A DNA stretch of 64,000 nucleotides from Termitomyces sp. T153. Taxonomy: Eukaryota > Basidiomycota > Agaricomycetes > Agaricales > Lyophyllaceae. The DNA is taken from contig JACKQL020000047.1 of assembly GCA_018296165.2 (NCBI GenBank), forward strand, positions 248,001-312,000. The letters are read 5' to 3'. The notes beneath the pieces were generated by a model that saw nothing but the letters and a program-made list of their open reading frames with translations, did not search any database and was not told the DNA's origin. Positions 31,906 to 42,855 of this stretch are shown piece by piece (position 1 is the first letter of the stretch; the number at the start of each line of letters is the position of its first letter). The position numbers and the translations under genes are program-made.

Positions 31906-34900
31906 GCTGTCTCTAGGAGCTTCTAGTCAGTACACGCTTAGAAATTAACAAGTTAACCGTGTACCTTCTTATGATACAAGGCGAATAGGGTGTGGACTAT
32001 ACTTGAACAGAAAAGCCGTCACGGTCCGTTCAAGGGAATGATGTGATCTTTGCTGACTCAGCAATCATTTTAACGATGTCACGATGTTGGTGTAAAATAA
32101 ATACGACTCTTACCCTTATGAGGGACGACACGACGTCCTTGTAATCCGTTCGGATAACTTCTTTTTTCCCCACTGCGTATCCTATTGCTTGGCACTGACG
32201 TGCTTGGGACTACTTATTTTACCTCAATTTCGAACTCAAGGATCTGGAAGACGTAAGGTCACGGTCTGGAATGGCGACGAACGTTGGTTGACTACTCGTG
32301 ATTGTACCAGAGCATCAAACTTGAAGAGACTAGCAACTCAGACGCAGGGTGATATTTATCGGACCTTTTAGTTGTGAACCTTCTACTCTAATTCTTTCAT
32401 TGGTTACTGGGACGACCCGTTTGTTGATCATAATGTTAACTCCTGACATCATGATGCGAGTAACTCGTAAAGTTCGAGCTCTTTGAAGACAGCGACAAAG
32501 CGTCTTGAAGACTTTTCTTTTGGTTGTATGCAAGAACCATCTGAAAAGACGCTCAAGGAAACTAGTGCATACACGGCATGATCCTTGGTTCGTTTCCATT
32601 CTCCATTGAGAAACGCATCTCGAACCACCTCTGTGCTTTCACGTTTGAATCATGTGTGAGGTACGACCGTTGCGGCACCGACATGCCGCAATTTCCGACA
32701 AGAAGCCTTACCGACTGGTCGGCCGCCGACTCCAAGCTGGATCCTACATGTATATTTGCCGCCTAAGATGTCAAGCGACCGCAACTTCCCCGTATCGGGA
32801 CTCTTCCATCACATGATAGTGTATGGAGACAAAGGCGATACATATACAAGAATTTCAAATATTTCCTTCTCTTATATAGACTGCACACACTACGCACGCG
32901 CACCAAGATACATGGTTACAACGACCCTTCAATTTTGCAAACTATCGCCCAATCATGGTGTGTCCCTCACAAACTCCGTCATGACAACCCGAAGTATACG
33001 TTTTTTTCTCATTGGGAGATCTCACAGCCGATGTTGACTTGCTTCGCCAGATTCGCCCTGAGCCTTTTGTATGTGAGGGTCTTCCGGAAGTACGCCGCCG
33101 CCGCCACTCACTTCTCTTTCCCCCTTCGTCGTTCAAATTTTCGATGTTCCCTCTATCTACACCAGCTTGAAATCTCTTCCACTAGCAGAAGCCAATCAAG
33201 ATATATCGTCGCACTTTGGCCTCCGAACAAGTAATCATCACGGTGCCTACTGAAGGCCATTGAACAGGTCGTCTCTCATAACGTGGAGATTACAAAATTT
33301 GCTTTAACTCGATACAAACCCACGAAGGTACATTTCTTCCCAGTATCGATTAGGACTTTAATTTGTCTCCTTTCGTGCCCAAGAAACCGTAGACGTGTGT
33401 GTATGTTGATCTAGACTGATCTACCTCGCGGGTATCGTTTTTTTCTTTTTGGTTCTCCATTGGGCGAGTTTATTATTGATCAATGATAGGACAATTTCTC
33501 ATGCCATGGCAGTCCATCGCCAGACATCGTCCTACGTCACATGGTGTCAGGCGTGATTGTCAGCAGTCTCTCTTGTCCGTTCGCGCGGTTACTGATGAAA
33601 CATTCACCACACACAGAGGACCAACCACGCTTCGTCGCGATATGAAATGTGTAAGGCCAGCCGTGAGACCTGTGTATCAACCTTTTTTGGAGCCATCATT
33701 TGATCACTTACTATGCCGAGGCTGACGAAAAATTCCACCCACGTATCTATTGCTAATAACAGCTCTCTTGGCCGATTACAGGTTGCGAGCTAACTACTAA
33801 GCTTTGATGTGACTATGTCCGTGTCAGTCACTCTCTCTTTATCGCGCCGGCGAGCTCGTCACTATCTATCCTGCGCCACTACTGCAATCTCGTCAGATAC
33901 GTGCAAGACTCAACGGATACATGTTAGATGCCTTTTCAAGTCCTAGAGGTGCACTGGAGGCCGGATTCTAGGAAATCACATCGTTACAATTTTATCGAAT
34001 TTAAGCCTTTCTCAATTTTTCACTCGTGCGTTTGAAGTCTAGAGAGGCCAACACGAAGTTACCTGCTCCAAAGCCTTTTCAAAATTGATGAATCGCCCTC
34101 AAGCGCGTGATCAAAGATTTTGTCATAAGATGCGGTACCCGAAATATCGAAGTCTCCGAGTTGGAAGAAATATATTTATCCCGCAACTTGATTGTGGATC
34201 CACTTCAATGATTATACATATGTAGGCAACTGTGAGCTTCAGACCAAGTTGACGTCCTTACGCAACTAGTCTAGAGCATGAAGAAAAGTCCCAGTAGGTG
34301 CAATGAATCTCACGACGACCGGATTGCAAGTTAGAGCAGACCTTCAGCACTATCGCTGCTCACGTTGTCACAAGAAGTCGATGGCCACGAGTCCCTCTGG
34401 ATCGATCAATCTCGCCAAAGAAAATTATCCTGGCAAAGTAAAATTCCAGTGTTCCGAAGTACCTTAATCCAGTCCAATTCGTCGACAAATAAAACTTGAA
34501 CCGCATTGCCTCGTACACTCTCCACAACGAAAAAATCCAAGAAATCGAAAGCTCAGCTGATCATGAAGCAGAAGATGTCAGAAGACACAGTCCATAAACG
34601 ATTACCTCAACCGGAATGAAAGCGAGTCGCTGAGTTACACCTGGGTGGCTCACTTCGCATAAGACGGCTCGGATGAATGGAGCACGAGTCGAGTCGAAGC
34701 ACCACGATGCACCAAAAGGGAAAACGGAGATTTCGTAGGTGCGTTGCCAATTAGTTTGTTTGTCTCGGCTCGTCCCTGCTTTGTGGTGACCCAGGGTCCA
34801 AGAGAGTCTAACCTCCTTTTTATTTTGACAGTTCACAATCACACGCCCCGAGCGTACAAAAGCCCATGATGTGAAAGTATCGAATATCTTGAAAAATTCT

Positions 34901-34928
34901 ATTCCACCTTCACAGAAAAAATAACATT
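31906..34928. other. 3-kb gene-free divergent intergenic region
   Basis: Lies between the F-box and Zn2Cys6 start codons. CpG content is that of the gene islands, not of the transposon blocks, and I find no transposon termini. Open frames do not exceed about 100 codons (longest 32,935-33,234) and none shows a motif or convincing splicing. It may be a long promoter region, possibly with non-coding transcripts; nothing in the sequence decides this. Confidence 0.5.
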
Positions 34929-36589
34929 ATGTACCCTGACTCCGTGTATCCAACTTCTATCACGACCGCCTTTTCTGCTGCTCCTATGCAGCCGCGCTGT
35001 TCCTATCCGACATCTCGTTACGAAGCCGAGCTTCACTGGGAGTTTGAACGCCAGAGGGTATGTTTTTATAGCCTCTCGCTCTGTTCTGGCTTATCGTATG
35101 CCAGCTTCGAGCTCACATTGCAAGTCTACCGAGCTCGTCCTTTGAAAAAACTAAATTCGAAGAAGATGAGGGTTTCTACGCCACCTTTCCCGAAGCTCGT
35201 CAGGCTGCGATTAATCGTTGGATCGCTGAGCATTTTCCTCTTGCCCCATGGGCGCAGTCTCAAGTCGCTCAGTATCAAGACATTACCTACGATCTGTCCC
35301 TGGCGCCATGCACTTCACCTTTTATCGCCAGTGTACCTGCTCCTACTGTTGCTTTTACCACTTACACGCTGGCGGATGCTCTCAAACCCCCCGCCTCTCC
35401 CCGCAAAGCACACAAGGCACTTGTAGTACCCAAAACCCTGACGCCGCCCATGCCCGCTGTCCATTACGACTATGGTGGTGCCGCCACCAGTTACGATGCT
35501 CACAATAGCCCGGACAGCATTCTTACTACTGACGAGGTACTCTTCAACAAGAAGCAGCCTCACGTTGATCAAAAGGCTTTCTCGGTGTGTAATTCGTTTA
35601 TTAATTTTCCACTCATTGATTTTCATTTAGGTTGTTGAAAAGGCCCCAGCCTTGTCGTCGCCGTCGTCGTCGCCGTCGCCACCACCTAAAGACGACGACG
35701 TTCTGCACACTCTTCAACTCCTGGCGCCAGCGCGACGATCGAATAAACACACGCGAAAACTGCACACTCGTTCGCCGCCAACCTTACGAAATCGAGAAAA
35801 TCCTTATCCGTCGACATCTCCCACTTCATCGCGCTCTTCCCTCGATACTCCCCCCTGTTCGCCGGTATCTTTTCGATCGCCTTCCAAACCTATCATTGTC
35901 CCATCGAACGTACCTCTTGTCCAACCACGCTATACCGGCGACTGGGAAACAGATGCCATCGCCACTGCTGAATACCTTCATTCGGCCCTCAACACCGGCA
36001 AGAAACACTCAGTCTCACTTTCAGTTCCCGCGCTGCCATTATTGCCTATAGAACCTCATATCATTGACCTAGAACATCTCCCGTTCCGTCGCCATCACCA
36101 AACCCGTCGTCATGCATCTCGTCAGCGTGCTCGCCCATACTCGTCCCCTCTCCGTCCTAGTCCCAGGTCGCCTTCCCGCGAGTGTTCGAGGAGCACGTCG
36201 CCACCGAGCAAGCGGCCGAAGATGCTGAGAGACAAAAATGGCAAGCCGATCATGGCTTGCCTATTTTGTAGGGGCCGAAAGATCGCATGCGGACCGCCAC
36301 CCAGGGGAAGTAGTGATCCCACTTGTAAGTGAGTATATTGCGACTTTTTCTTGTTTGATTTGTTATTCATGCATTCATCAGTCAGTGCGCTCGTCGTGGG
36401 CTCGAGTGTCAGTATCCGACCATCAATCGTCGTGGGATGCGCAAGAAAAAGCTTCATGTCACGGTTTCTGAAGCCTCGGCTTCACCAAGTAATGCTGGCG
36501 CAGTTCTCGAACTAGCCAAGGTTAATAAAGGCATTTCGATGTCGGATTACTTGGATGGTTCGGGATCCAGTGATTGGGACGAGGATTAA
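34929..36589 (+). CDS. Zn(II)2Cys6 protein with C-terminal zinc cluster, four exons, 504 aa
   Basis: Exons: 34,929-35,057; 35,105-35,584; 35,631-36,328; 36,382-36,589; joined 505 codons including the stop, introns 46-53 nt. Residues 1-205 are low-motif with acidic parts and PWAQSQVAQYQDITYDL. Residues 205-400 are Ser/Pro/Arg-rich with a run of Ser/Pro codons and RSPSR-type dipeptides. The cluster (about residues 412-455) reads ACLFCRGRKIACGPP, then across the last intron CNQCARRGLECQYP, giving C-x2-C-x6-C, a spacer of about 13 residues, then C-x2-C-x6-C as in Gal4-type DNA-binding domains. A short acidic tail ends SDWDED. In most such factors the cluster is N-terminal; here it is near the C-terminus. 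Probably a nuclear transcription regulator; targets unknown. Confidence 0.85.
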
Positions 36590-37022
36590 TTTCTTCCTTT
36601 CTATTGTCTTATCTATGTTCAATTGCTGAAACTTATATTGCTTTCGTTATTCCTCTCATACGTCAGGAATTTTCTTGTGCGCTTGTATTTAGTTTCATGT
36701 AGTTGCTGTCTCCACGTTATCCATGCTTTGTTTCTGCTTTCTGTATATCACTTGTTTCATGCCAAATTAAAAAGAAGTCCAAACTCTCAGGCTTGTCATC
36801 GAAATGATCAGATTGGGCATCCTTACTTCTAGCCATGCGTATAACCAGTAGGGTGGCGCATTTATATAGCACTTCTTTCAAATCTTGAGTGCCACCAGCG
36901 GCCAACTGAAATGTGTCAAGCAAGTTCCACCGGCGCGTGACAACTTCAACATTATCATGAAGATTTGAATTGGTCATGTAGACTTTCATTGATTTGAAGG
37001 ATTAGTACACAAATAAGTTTAT
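36590..37022. other. Convergent 3' intergenic region
   Basis: 433 bp between the stop codons of the Zn2Cys6 gene and the CE16 gene. AT-rich in the left part. No gene seen; it should hold both 3' ends. Confidence 0.7.
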
Positions 37023-38680
37023 TTACCATATAGTGTTCTTGAGGACGACCTGTCCGACTTCTTGTCCGAAGTAGTAGTGGGCGTAGCCTTTAGAAGGCAC
37101 GTGTCAGTTCTAATTTGAGGGAGAATAGTGTAAAAGGCATACTGCTGGGATGGTAGTTGTTACTGCAGAATAGATTACGTGTGGGAAAGAAGTTGATTGA
37201 ATGTACAAAAAACTCACCCCCAGAAATCGTTCGAGTTCGAGCCAATGGTCGAATTATCAATGAAGCCGTAAGCGGACGGGTTGTCGAGGATGGTAGAAAA
37301 CTGGGTGTTAGAATCCCAGAAGTAGATTGTTACCTGTGAGAGTAACAACTCAACTTGAACCTTGACAAAAAGACTTTTGCGGACATACTCCGGTGTTATT
37401 CGCCTTGAAAGCGGCGGCGTATTGCGATAACTTACTATTGAACCCAGTGATGACACTCGCTTCGAGTGAGGTTGCCGAGGTGCCTTGCGCGGTCATCTAG
37501 TAGAGGATGCCTGAGCACAAAGTAGTCAATCAGAAGGGAAAGAAAAGAGTACCAATGGGGAGCGATCAATAGGAGGAACATTGACGAAGAGGAAGTTCCT
37601 AGCTCCAACATTGCTGTAAAGGCCTGATTAGAACAAGAATGATCCACGTTGATTTAGGCCGTACTACTATCAAGAGGAGAAATTGTTAAAACACCAAAGA
37701 ATGATGACATAATGACAACATACGAGCTTCTGAACCAAAGCAAACTCGGCAGTCAAGAGCGTCTCGGAAAAACTACGAAAAGATTCAACGACTTGGCTGC
37801 AAGATAGATCGGCATGACACACGCATCACGATCACCTCCCAAGTAATAGCTGTTACCAATATCATTGATGCCGATCCAGATCGAGAATAGCGAGTTGGTG
37901 CTAGTCCAGGGAGTAGCCACGGGCTGGGTTCCAGCACCACTCAAGAATTGATTGACCTGGTCCGTCAAAGACAGGACGGTGGGCGTATAAGGCGCAACGA
38001 GGGTGGCATCAATGGTAGCGCCTCCGTAGGCATAGTTATAGGTGAAGAAAAGCGAATTATTGAATTTAGTGGTCACGTAGTCGACCCAGTTCTCACCACC
38101 GGTTGCAGTATAGCCGGGATAAGTCGGGTTGCCCAGGGGGTTGCCGATGGCGGGGAGAGTAAGGGCGGGGTCGAAGCCAGTTTGGGTGTAGGAGTCGCCA
38201 CTGGTTTTCGGAGGAATGAGAAAGTGATCAGTGTAATAGATTGCACAACTTACAAGCTAAACCAATAGTTCGCATTGATGGGTAATGTGGGAGAGGAGGT
38301 ACTGGAGGTAGAGGTTTTAGTTGAGCTAGCAGGTGTGGTAGTGGCGGTGGACACTCCAGGAACACACTGGTAATACCCTATTAAAGTAGCTTCAGTTCTA
38401 TTTATCGAAACATGAGGCTTTGTAACTGACAATCGTTCTGGTAGGTACAGACAGACCTTCGTATAAGAATGAAGAATAGTCAAGCGTGCTCAAAGGTATA
38501 TACACGTACCCAGTGACGCAGGCAGTCGTTCCTGTCCAGCTAGTGCCACCGCCTGATGTTGGGTTCAGCAAGCTTCGCATTGGGTCCAGAGATGGACTTA
38601 CATTGTCCCCAAACAGGTGATTGAGCGAGAGCAACGGAGTTCAAAGCCCCAAGGACAACAAATTGGAAAGAGAATCTCAT
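37023..38680 (-). CDS. Secreted CBM1-CE16 acetylesterase (GDSL/SGNH), about 13 exons, 356 aa
   Basis: Exons (minus): 38,680-38,602; 38,552-38,510; 38,456-38,431; 38,377-38,254; 38,200-37,823; 37,772-37,724; 37,666-37,665; 37,613-37,553; 37,496-37,389; 37,333-37,218; 37,162-37,143; 37,087-37,023; 357 codons including the stop (12 exons with these junctions). The signal peptide is MRFSFQFVVLGALNSVALAQ. A CBM1 follows at about residues 21-57 (VWGQCGGTSWTGTTAC, VCTYQNDWYYQC, with the usual Cys, Tyr and Trp pattern), then a Ser/Thr linker. The catalytic part has FGDSYTQTG (GDS serine), YAYGGATID, SIWIGINDIGNSYY, FLFVNVPPIDRSP and WGNNYHPSS (catalytic His). CE16 enzymes remove acetyl groups from xylo-oligosaccharides; the CBM1 would hold it on cellulose. 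The frame across 37,724-37,613 closes only with a 2-nt exon. An unusually intron-rich gene. Confidence 0.85.
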
Positions 38681-39389
38681 CGCTGAGGTGGTATGCGAGG
38701 TGCAACTTAGACTCACTTCCACGTGGTGGTCGTTCTTTTAAAGAACGATGCGGTTGCTGCCATGCGCGTTTGGATGAAGCTCGGTGGACCAACGGACACC
38801 GTATCGAGTGGGACAAAGGTAACAAGCCGGGTTTACGCCGAAAGCCGCAGCGGATTGGAATAATCGAAACTATGTACAGGGATAAACTCCCTGGATAAAC
38901 CCGACTATCTCCAGTGGCTACTATCCTGCACCCCTCGTGAAGCAACGAGAATTTCAGAATAAAAATGTATGATGCCAGATGTTTGACTTAGGTAAGTGGC
39001 CACCGCTGTGCGGTGGGCATAACTCGGATGGCTGTTGTCGGAAAAATCCTTGGCGCCCTGGTATCAGAGGTTAGCTTAGTCAGCGATACTTTTGCACGGC
39101 TAATATTCTTGGAGAGCGCGAATTAAGAGCGAGAAAAGGGTCTATGTGCTGATTAAGCATCTGAGTGAGCGAACTTTTTCCTCGCTTGCCGACCAAAAGT
39201 CGTTAGAGAGCCTCATAGACAGTGAGTAGTAGTTTTTGATAAAGGACAACTTATCGACATAATTAGACATGCCAATGCGGGTACTCAGTTCTCTGTTCAG
39301 TTCGTTCTGTTCACTTTTTGCAATGGTGCGGAGTTTCGGAAATTTCCATCAAGTGCAGACAAATGATTGAGGGTACTGGTCCACAAACC
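38681..39389. other. Upstream region of the CE16 gene; no gene seen
   Basis: CpG-containing DNA. A short inverted match 'CGTTCTTTTAAAGAACG' lies at 38,730-38,746, about 50 bp upstream of the start codon, and could be an operator-like palindrome. No ORF with recognisable content. The CpG-poor block starts near 39,450. Confidence 0.5.
38730..38746. promoter_or_regulatory. Palindrome upstream of the CE16 gene
   Basis: CGTTCTTTTAAAGAACG is nearly a perfect inverted repeat about TTTAAA, 50 bp upstream of the esterase start codon at 38,680. Position and symmetry suggest a core promoter (TATA-like) or regulator site; nothing more can be said from sequence. Confidence 0.3.
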
Positions 39390-40570
39390 GGGGACCTGAC
39401 GCCTTATCAGGTTCATAACCTAATTAGGTCAAATCAGGCCATTAAGTTGTCTTAATCGGGCCTGATTAGATAGGCACTGAGCTGATCAGAGTTTTCTATT
39501 TATAATAATACCCTATGAAAATGTACACTTTGTCAATACAGTCTATCTATCTTATTGTTGTCCAATAGTAAAGTTCCTGTCTCATAGTGGACCCTATCCC
39601 TTGACCTGTACTCTTTATTATCATACCAGGTGCAATATTTGTGGAGAGATTTGCCAGAACCATGGAATTGGGATACACAGGAAAGTGTGTCTGAAAAGAC
39701 AAGAAAAAGCACATCAAAATACAGCATTTTTTGAACATTTTGGTTCCTCATATCAGACAAGTAAGTTTGAAAAGATCTGCCCTTGTATCCAACTGCAGAA
39801 AGTAATAATGTAAAAATAACTAAGGCCTGGACCAATACAAGTTCATTGATACTGACATGTCAATTCAGATATCAGATTCAGTGGATCCTGTCATTGGACC
39901 AGTTCAACTATTCAAGAATTTTCACCAACTCAAATTCAACCCTCTAGTAAATTTGAGTCTACTGATGGTCTAGTACTGAATGATTTTGATGCTGAGCCCA
40001 ACAATGCTTTTGCTTCTGGAGATGTTGGACAAGAGGTATCATTAGATTTTTTCACATCTGATCAATTGCACAAATAAAGCTATTATCTTATTTTATTACA
40101 GGCCAAAGACACTGCACTGAATCAGCTTGACAACTCACCCAATGGTCCAGAAAGTGTCATGACCTGCTCCCTAGACCCCCGACATCATTCCCAGTCCTTT
40201 CCAATGCCCTGCCAAACTCCCCCAACCCTTGCTCACCCTCTGGGCCCACTCTGAGTAACTCCGACACTTCTCCAGCAAACCCCGATGGCCCCCTGACCAA
40301 CTCCAACACCTTCTCTGCAGCCATCAACACTTCCTCTGAGCCCCTGGAACCCTCCCCCACTGTTCCTGACCCTGACTCACTACCCTGGTTCACCCAACCT
40401 GCTCCAGAGTATCACGACAACCCTGGAGCAGCCTGCGTCCCCAAATGATCCCATCAGAATATCACTGCAGCCTGCCCCTTGATTGTATCCAACACCTGTT
40501 GACTCCATGCAGCTCCATCGAGTCCTGCTGCCATGCCCGCTGTTCTCCAGAGCTGTCCAGTAGTCAGTAT
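39390..40570 (+). mobile_element. 5' part of a Plavaka/CACTA-like transposase gene, truncated
   Basis: 39,390-39,485 is rich in short palindromic repeats of CCTGATTAGG/GGCCTGATT type, as in subterminal repeats of DNA transposons. At 39,629-39,720 the plus strand reads CNICGEICQNHGIGIHRKVC, a Cys2-His-Cys motif like the N-terminal finger of such transposases. Further exons follow with intron-like gaps, then a Pro/Ser/Asn-rich stretch (40,130-40,560) shared with the inverted copy at 1-480. The catalytic part is missing. The Plavaka assignment is from memory of the layout; another basidiomycete DNA-transposon family is possible. Confidence 0.45.
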
Positions 40571-41337
40571 AAAAGTTGTAGAGTAGCTCCTCATACTCTA
40601 GTCTTGATATTACTTGCATTTACTGGTTTCTTGTGTCCTGTGTTTTGATCTGTCTCTATTTCTAGTTTTAGTCTCAAATATATCTCCTGTCCATCTCATC
40701 TCGTCTCATCTCTGTCTTGTCTCAATTGTCTCCTTTTCCTTTATTTTCCTAAGTTCTTTCCGTCTCTGACATCAGTACAAACTCTGTGCATGTGCTATGA
40801 CCCCTGAAACATTCTTATGACAACTCTGGACCTCACTCTCCGCTTGGCCCCAAACCCATCAAATCTTACTTGATCCCCCCATCAGACTCCAGCTCTGCCC
40901 CTGACCCTAGCAAAGCCCCTGTCTACCCTACAGTCTATTTACATGCCTGCAAACTTGTTCCTGATGCCCACCCAAGCCCAGCATTAACATACTTGGTCTT
41001 AGACTTCTCTGGACCACTCTAGACTCGCTCAGACTGCTTCCCTTAGCTTCCCCTTGCAAGTCTCACCCCTCTGCACCACCTCTGGAGTGCTAGGTTATAA
41101 GTGCAGGACATTGTGTCTGCCTAGTAAGGATTCGCCAGTGTAGCTGAGCCTCCATTGTCAGCAGAACCTGATAGAAAGTATTGTAAACCATCAATGAAAG
41201 AGCTCTTAAAATAAAATATCATCTACACTCTGGAATCCTGCTCCAATCCTGCCTCTGGACTTTGAACTGTGGAAGTCCTTCAATTTACATCTTTTTTGAA
41301 TTGCTAAACTGGGACTTGAGGCTACCCTCAATGAATC
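40571..41337. other. No gene; repeat-like spacer
   Basis: Pyrimidine-rich, CpG-poor DNA ('CTCATCTCGTCTCATCTC' near 40,695). It may include a decayed LTR of the gypsy element to the right, but no matching partner was found. Confidence 0.45.
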
Positions 41338-42322
41338 CTAACTGGATTGCCCTATCCAATTATTCCATTGAGCTGCTGCTTGTGACAATGAAGACTCACT
41401 CACTCTGAAAAATGGTGCTGACATGAGTATAATCTTTGATTGATAGACTTTGTATAGTGGCTTGGGTTTCCCTGCTACAGAGTTTGAATGACTAGCAATT
41501 GCCAGAGCTTCAACACCTCTGAGAGCAAATGGGTCACAGAATTGTAACATGGTTTGTTTTAATGAGACAGGTAGACCCATTCAAATATTGGGCAAGAAGT
41601 TCCCGATGTAATTCACCAACCCCACAAAACATTGGATATCATTGTAGGTTCTAGGAGTATGCCACTCCTGGATCTGGTTCAACTTATTCATGTCAGAATG
41701 TATACCCTGTGAGTCAATAACATGACCAAGGCACTCTATGTGCTTGATATACAGCTTGCACTTCTTTCACTTGAGGTAGAGCTTGTTCTTACATAGTCTT
41801 TTAAAAACTACTCTAAGGTGCTGTTCATGCTCCTGAATGGAATCTAAAAAGACAAATATGTCATCTAAATACATATGCATCCATTTTCTAATAACATCCC
41901 TAAAAATGGATGTTATCAGATGTTGGAATGTTGCTGGTGCATTGAAGTTGCCAATCTGCATGATATTGCTGTGATATGTCCCAGTGATGGTCATAAACAC
42001 AGTTTTTGGTATATCTGAAATATGTATCCTCACTTATTCATATGCATCTGTGAAGTCAATTTTTGACTTCACTGGCACATGCACTACATCTTTCTGAATG
42101 ACATCCTGATCTGGTAAGAACATTACATCCTTAACAGTGTTGTCATTGCATTGGCATGCATCTAATGCTGTCTGCAAGATCCATACTTCTTAGGAAATAT
42201 ATACTAATGGTGCAGCCTGATTAGCTGCACAGGGCTCCCACTACTTAGCATGCACATAGCAGTTGATCTTATCCTGCAACTGCTGCTAAAGTGACTTAGG
42301 GCACTTCAACATAAAGTATGAG

Positions 42323-42855
42323 TGTGATGACTACAACTCTTGCAATAGAAGTGATCAAACAACTGAACCAAAAGGCCACAATGTCAAGCCTGGCTTAACA
42401 AGTTGCAGGTATGATTCAAGCAGTATCCAGTGTCATGATGCTGTGGGTCATAACAGTGCCCTGCCTTTAGCATTTAGTCCTTAAGATGCCTGTAAAAGTA
42501 CTGTTGGCCCCTTCTGGCTGCCCACCAGCTGCTTAACTGGGAAACACAGGGACTCTCAGTCTCTAATCAAGGCTCCTGGCACCTGCTCATTTCAATAGTA
42601 GGCCTCCTGACATCTTGTCAGTAAGCCAATTGTTTAGAGAGACCCCAATGCAATAATTCTGGCCACCCCAGATTTTTACCAACTGAGGGAGTTGAATGCT
42701 TGACCTTTTAGGCTTGACATTCTGTGATGACCACAACTCCTGCAATACAAGTGATCAACCAACTAGACTAAAAGGCTACAATCTTAAGCCTGGCTTGACA
42801 AGTTGCAGGTACTACTTAAGCAGTATCTAGTGTCATGATGCTGTGGGTCATGACA
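42323..42855 (+). mobile_element. TRIM: 533-bp miniature LTR element with two 133-bp LTRs
   Basis: LTRs at 42,323-42,455 and 42,723-42,855 are equal in length and about 88% alike by eye. Each starts TGTGATGAC and ends in TCATAACA or TCATGACA, so TG...CA with short inverted ends. The 267-bp internal region has no ORF. Flanks are ATGAG (42,318-42,322) and ATGAA (42,856-42,860), a 5-bp target duplication with one change. Removing the element restores the gypsy reading from KWYS into FMLKCPKSL, an independent check of both borders. Such non-coding terminal-repeat retrotransposons in miniature depend on an autonomous LTR element for movement. Confidence 0.85.

Noticed and set aside
38617..38898. 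Plus-strand 93-codon frame over the CE16 promoter
   Set aside because: Antisense to the signal-peptide exon and promoter; no motif.
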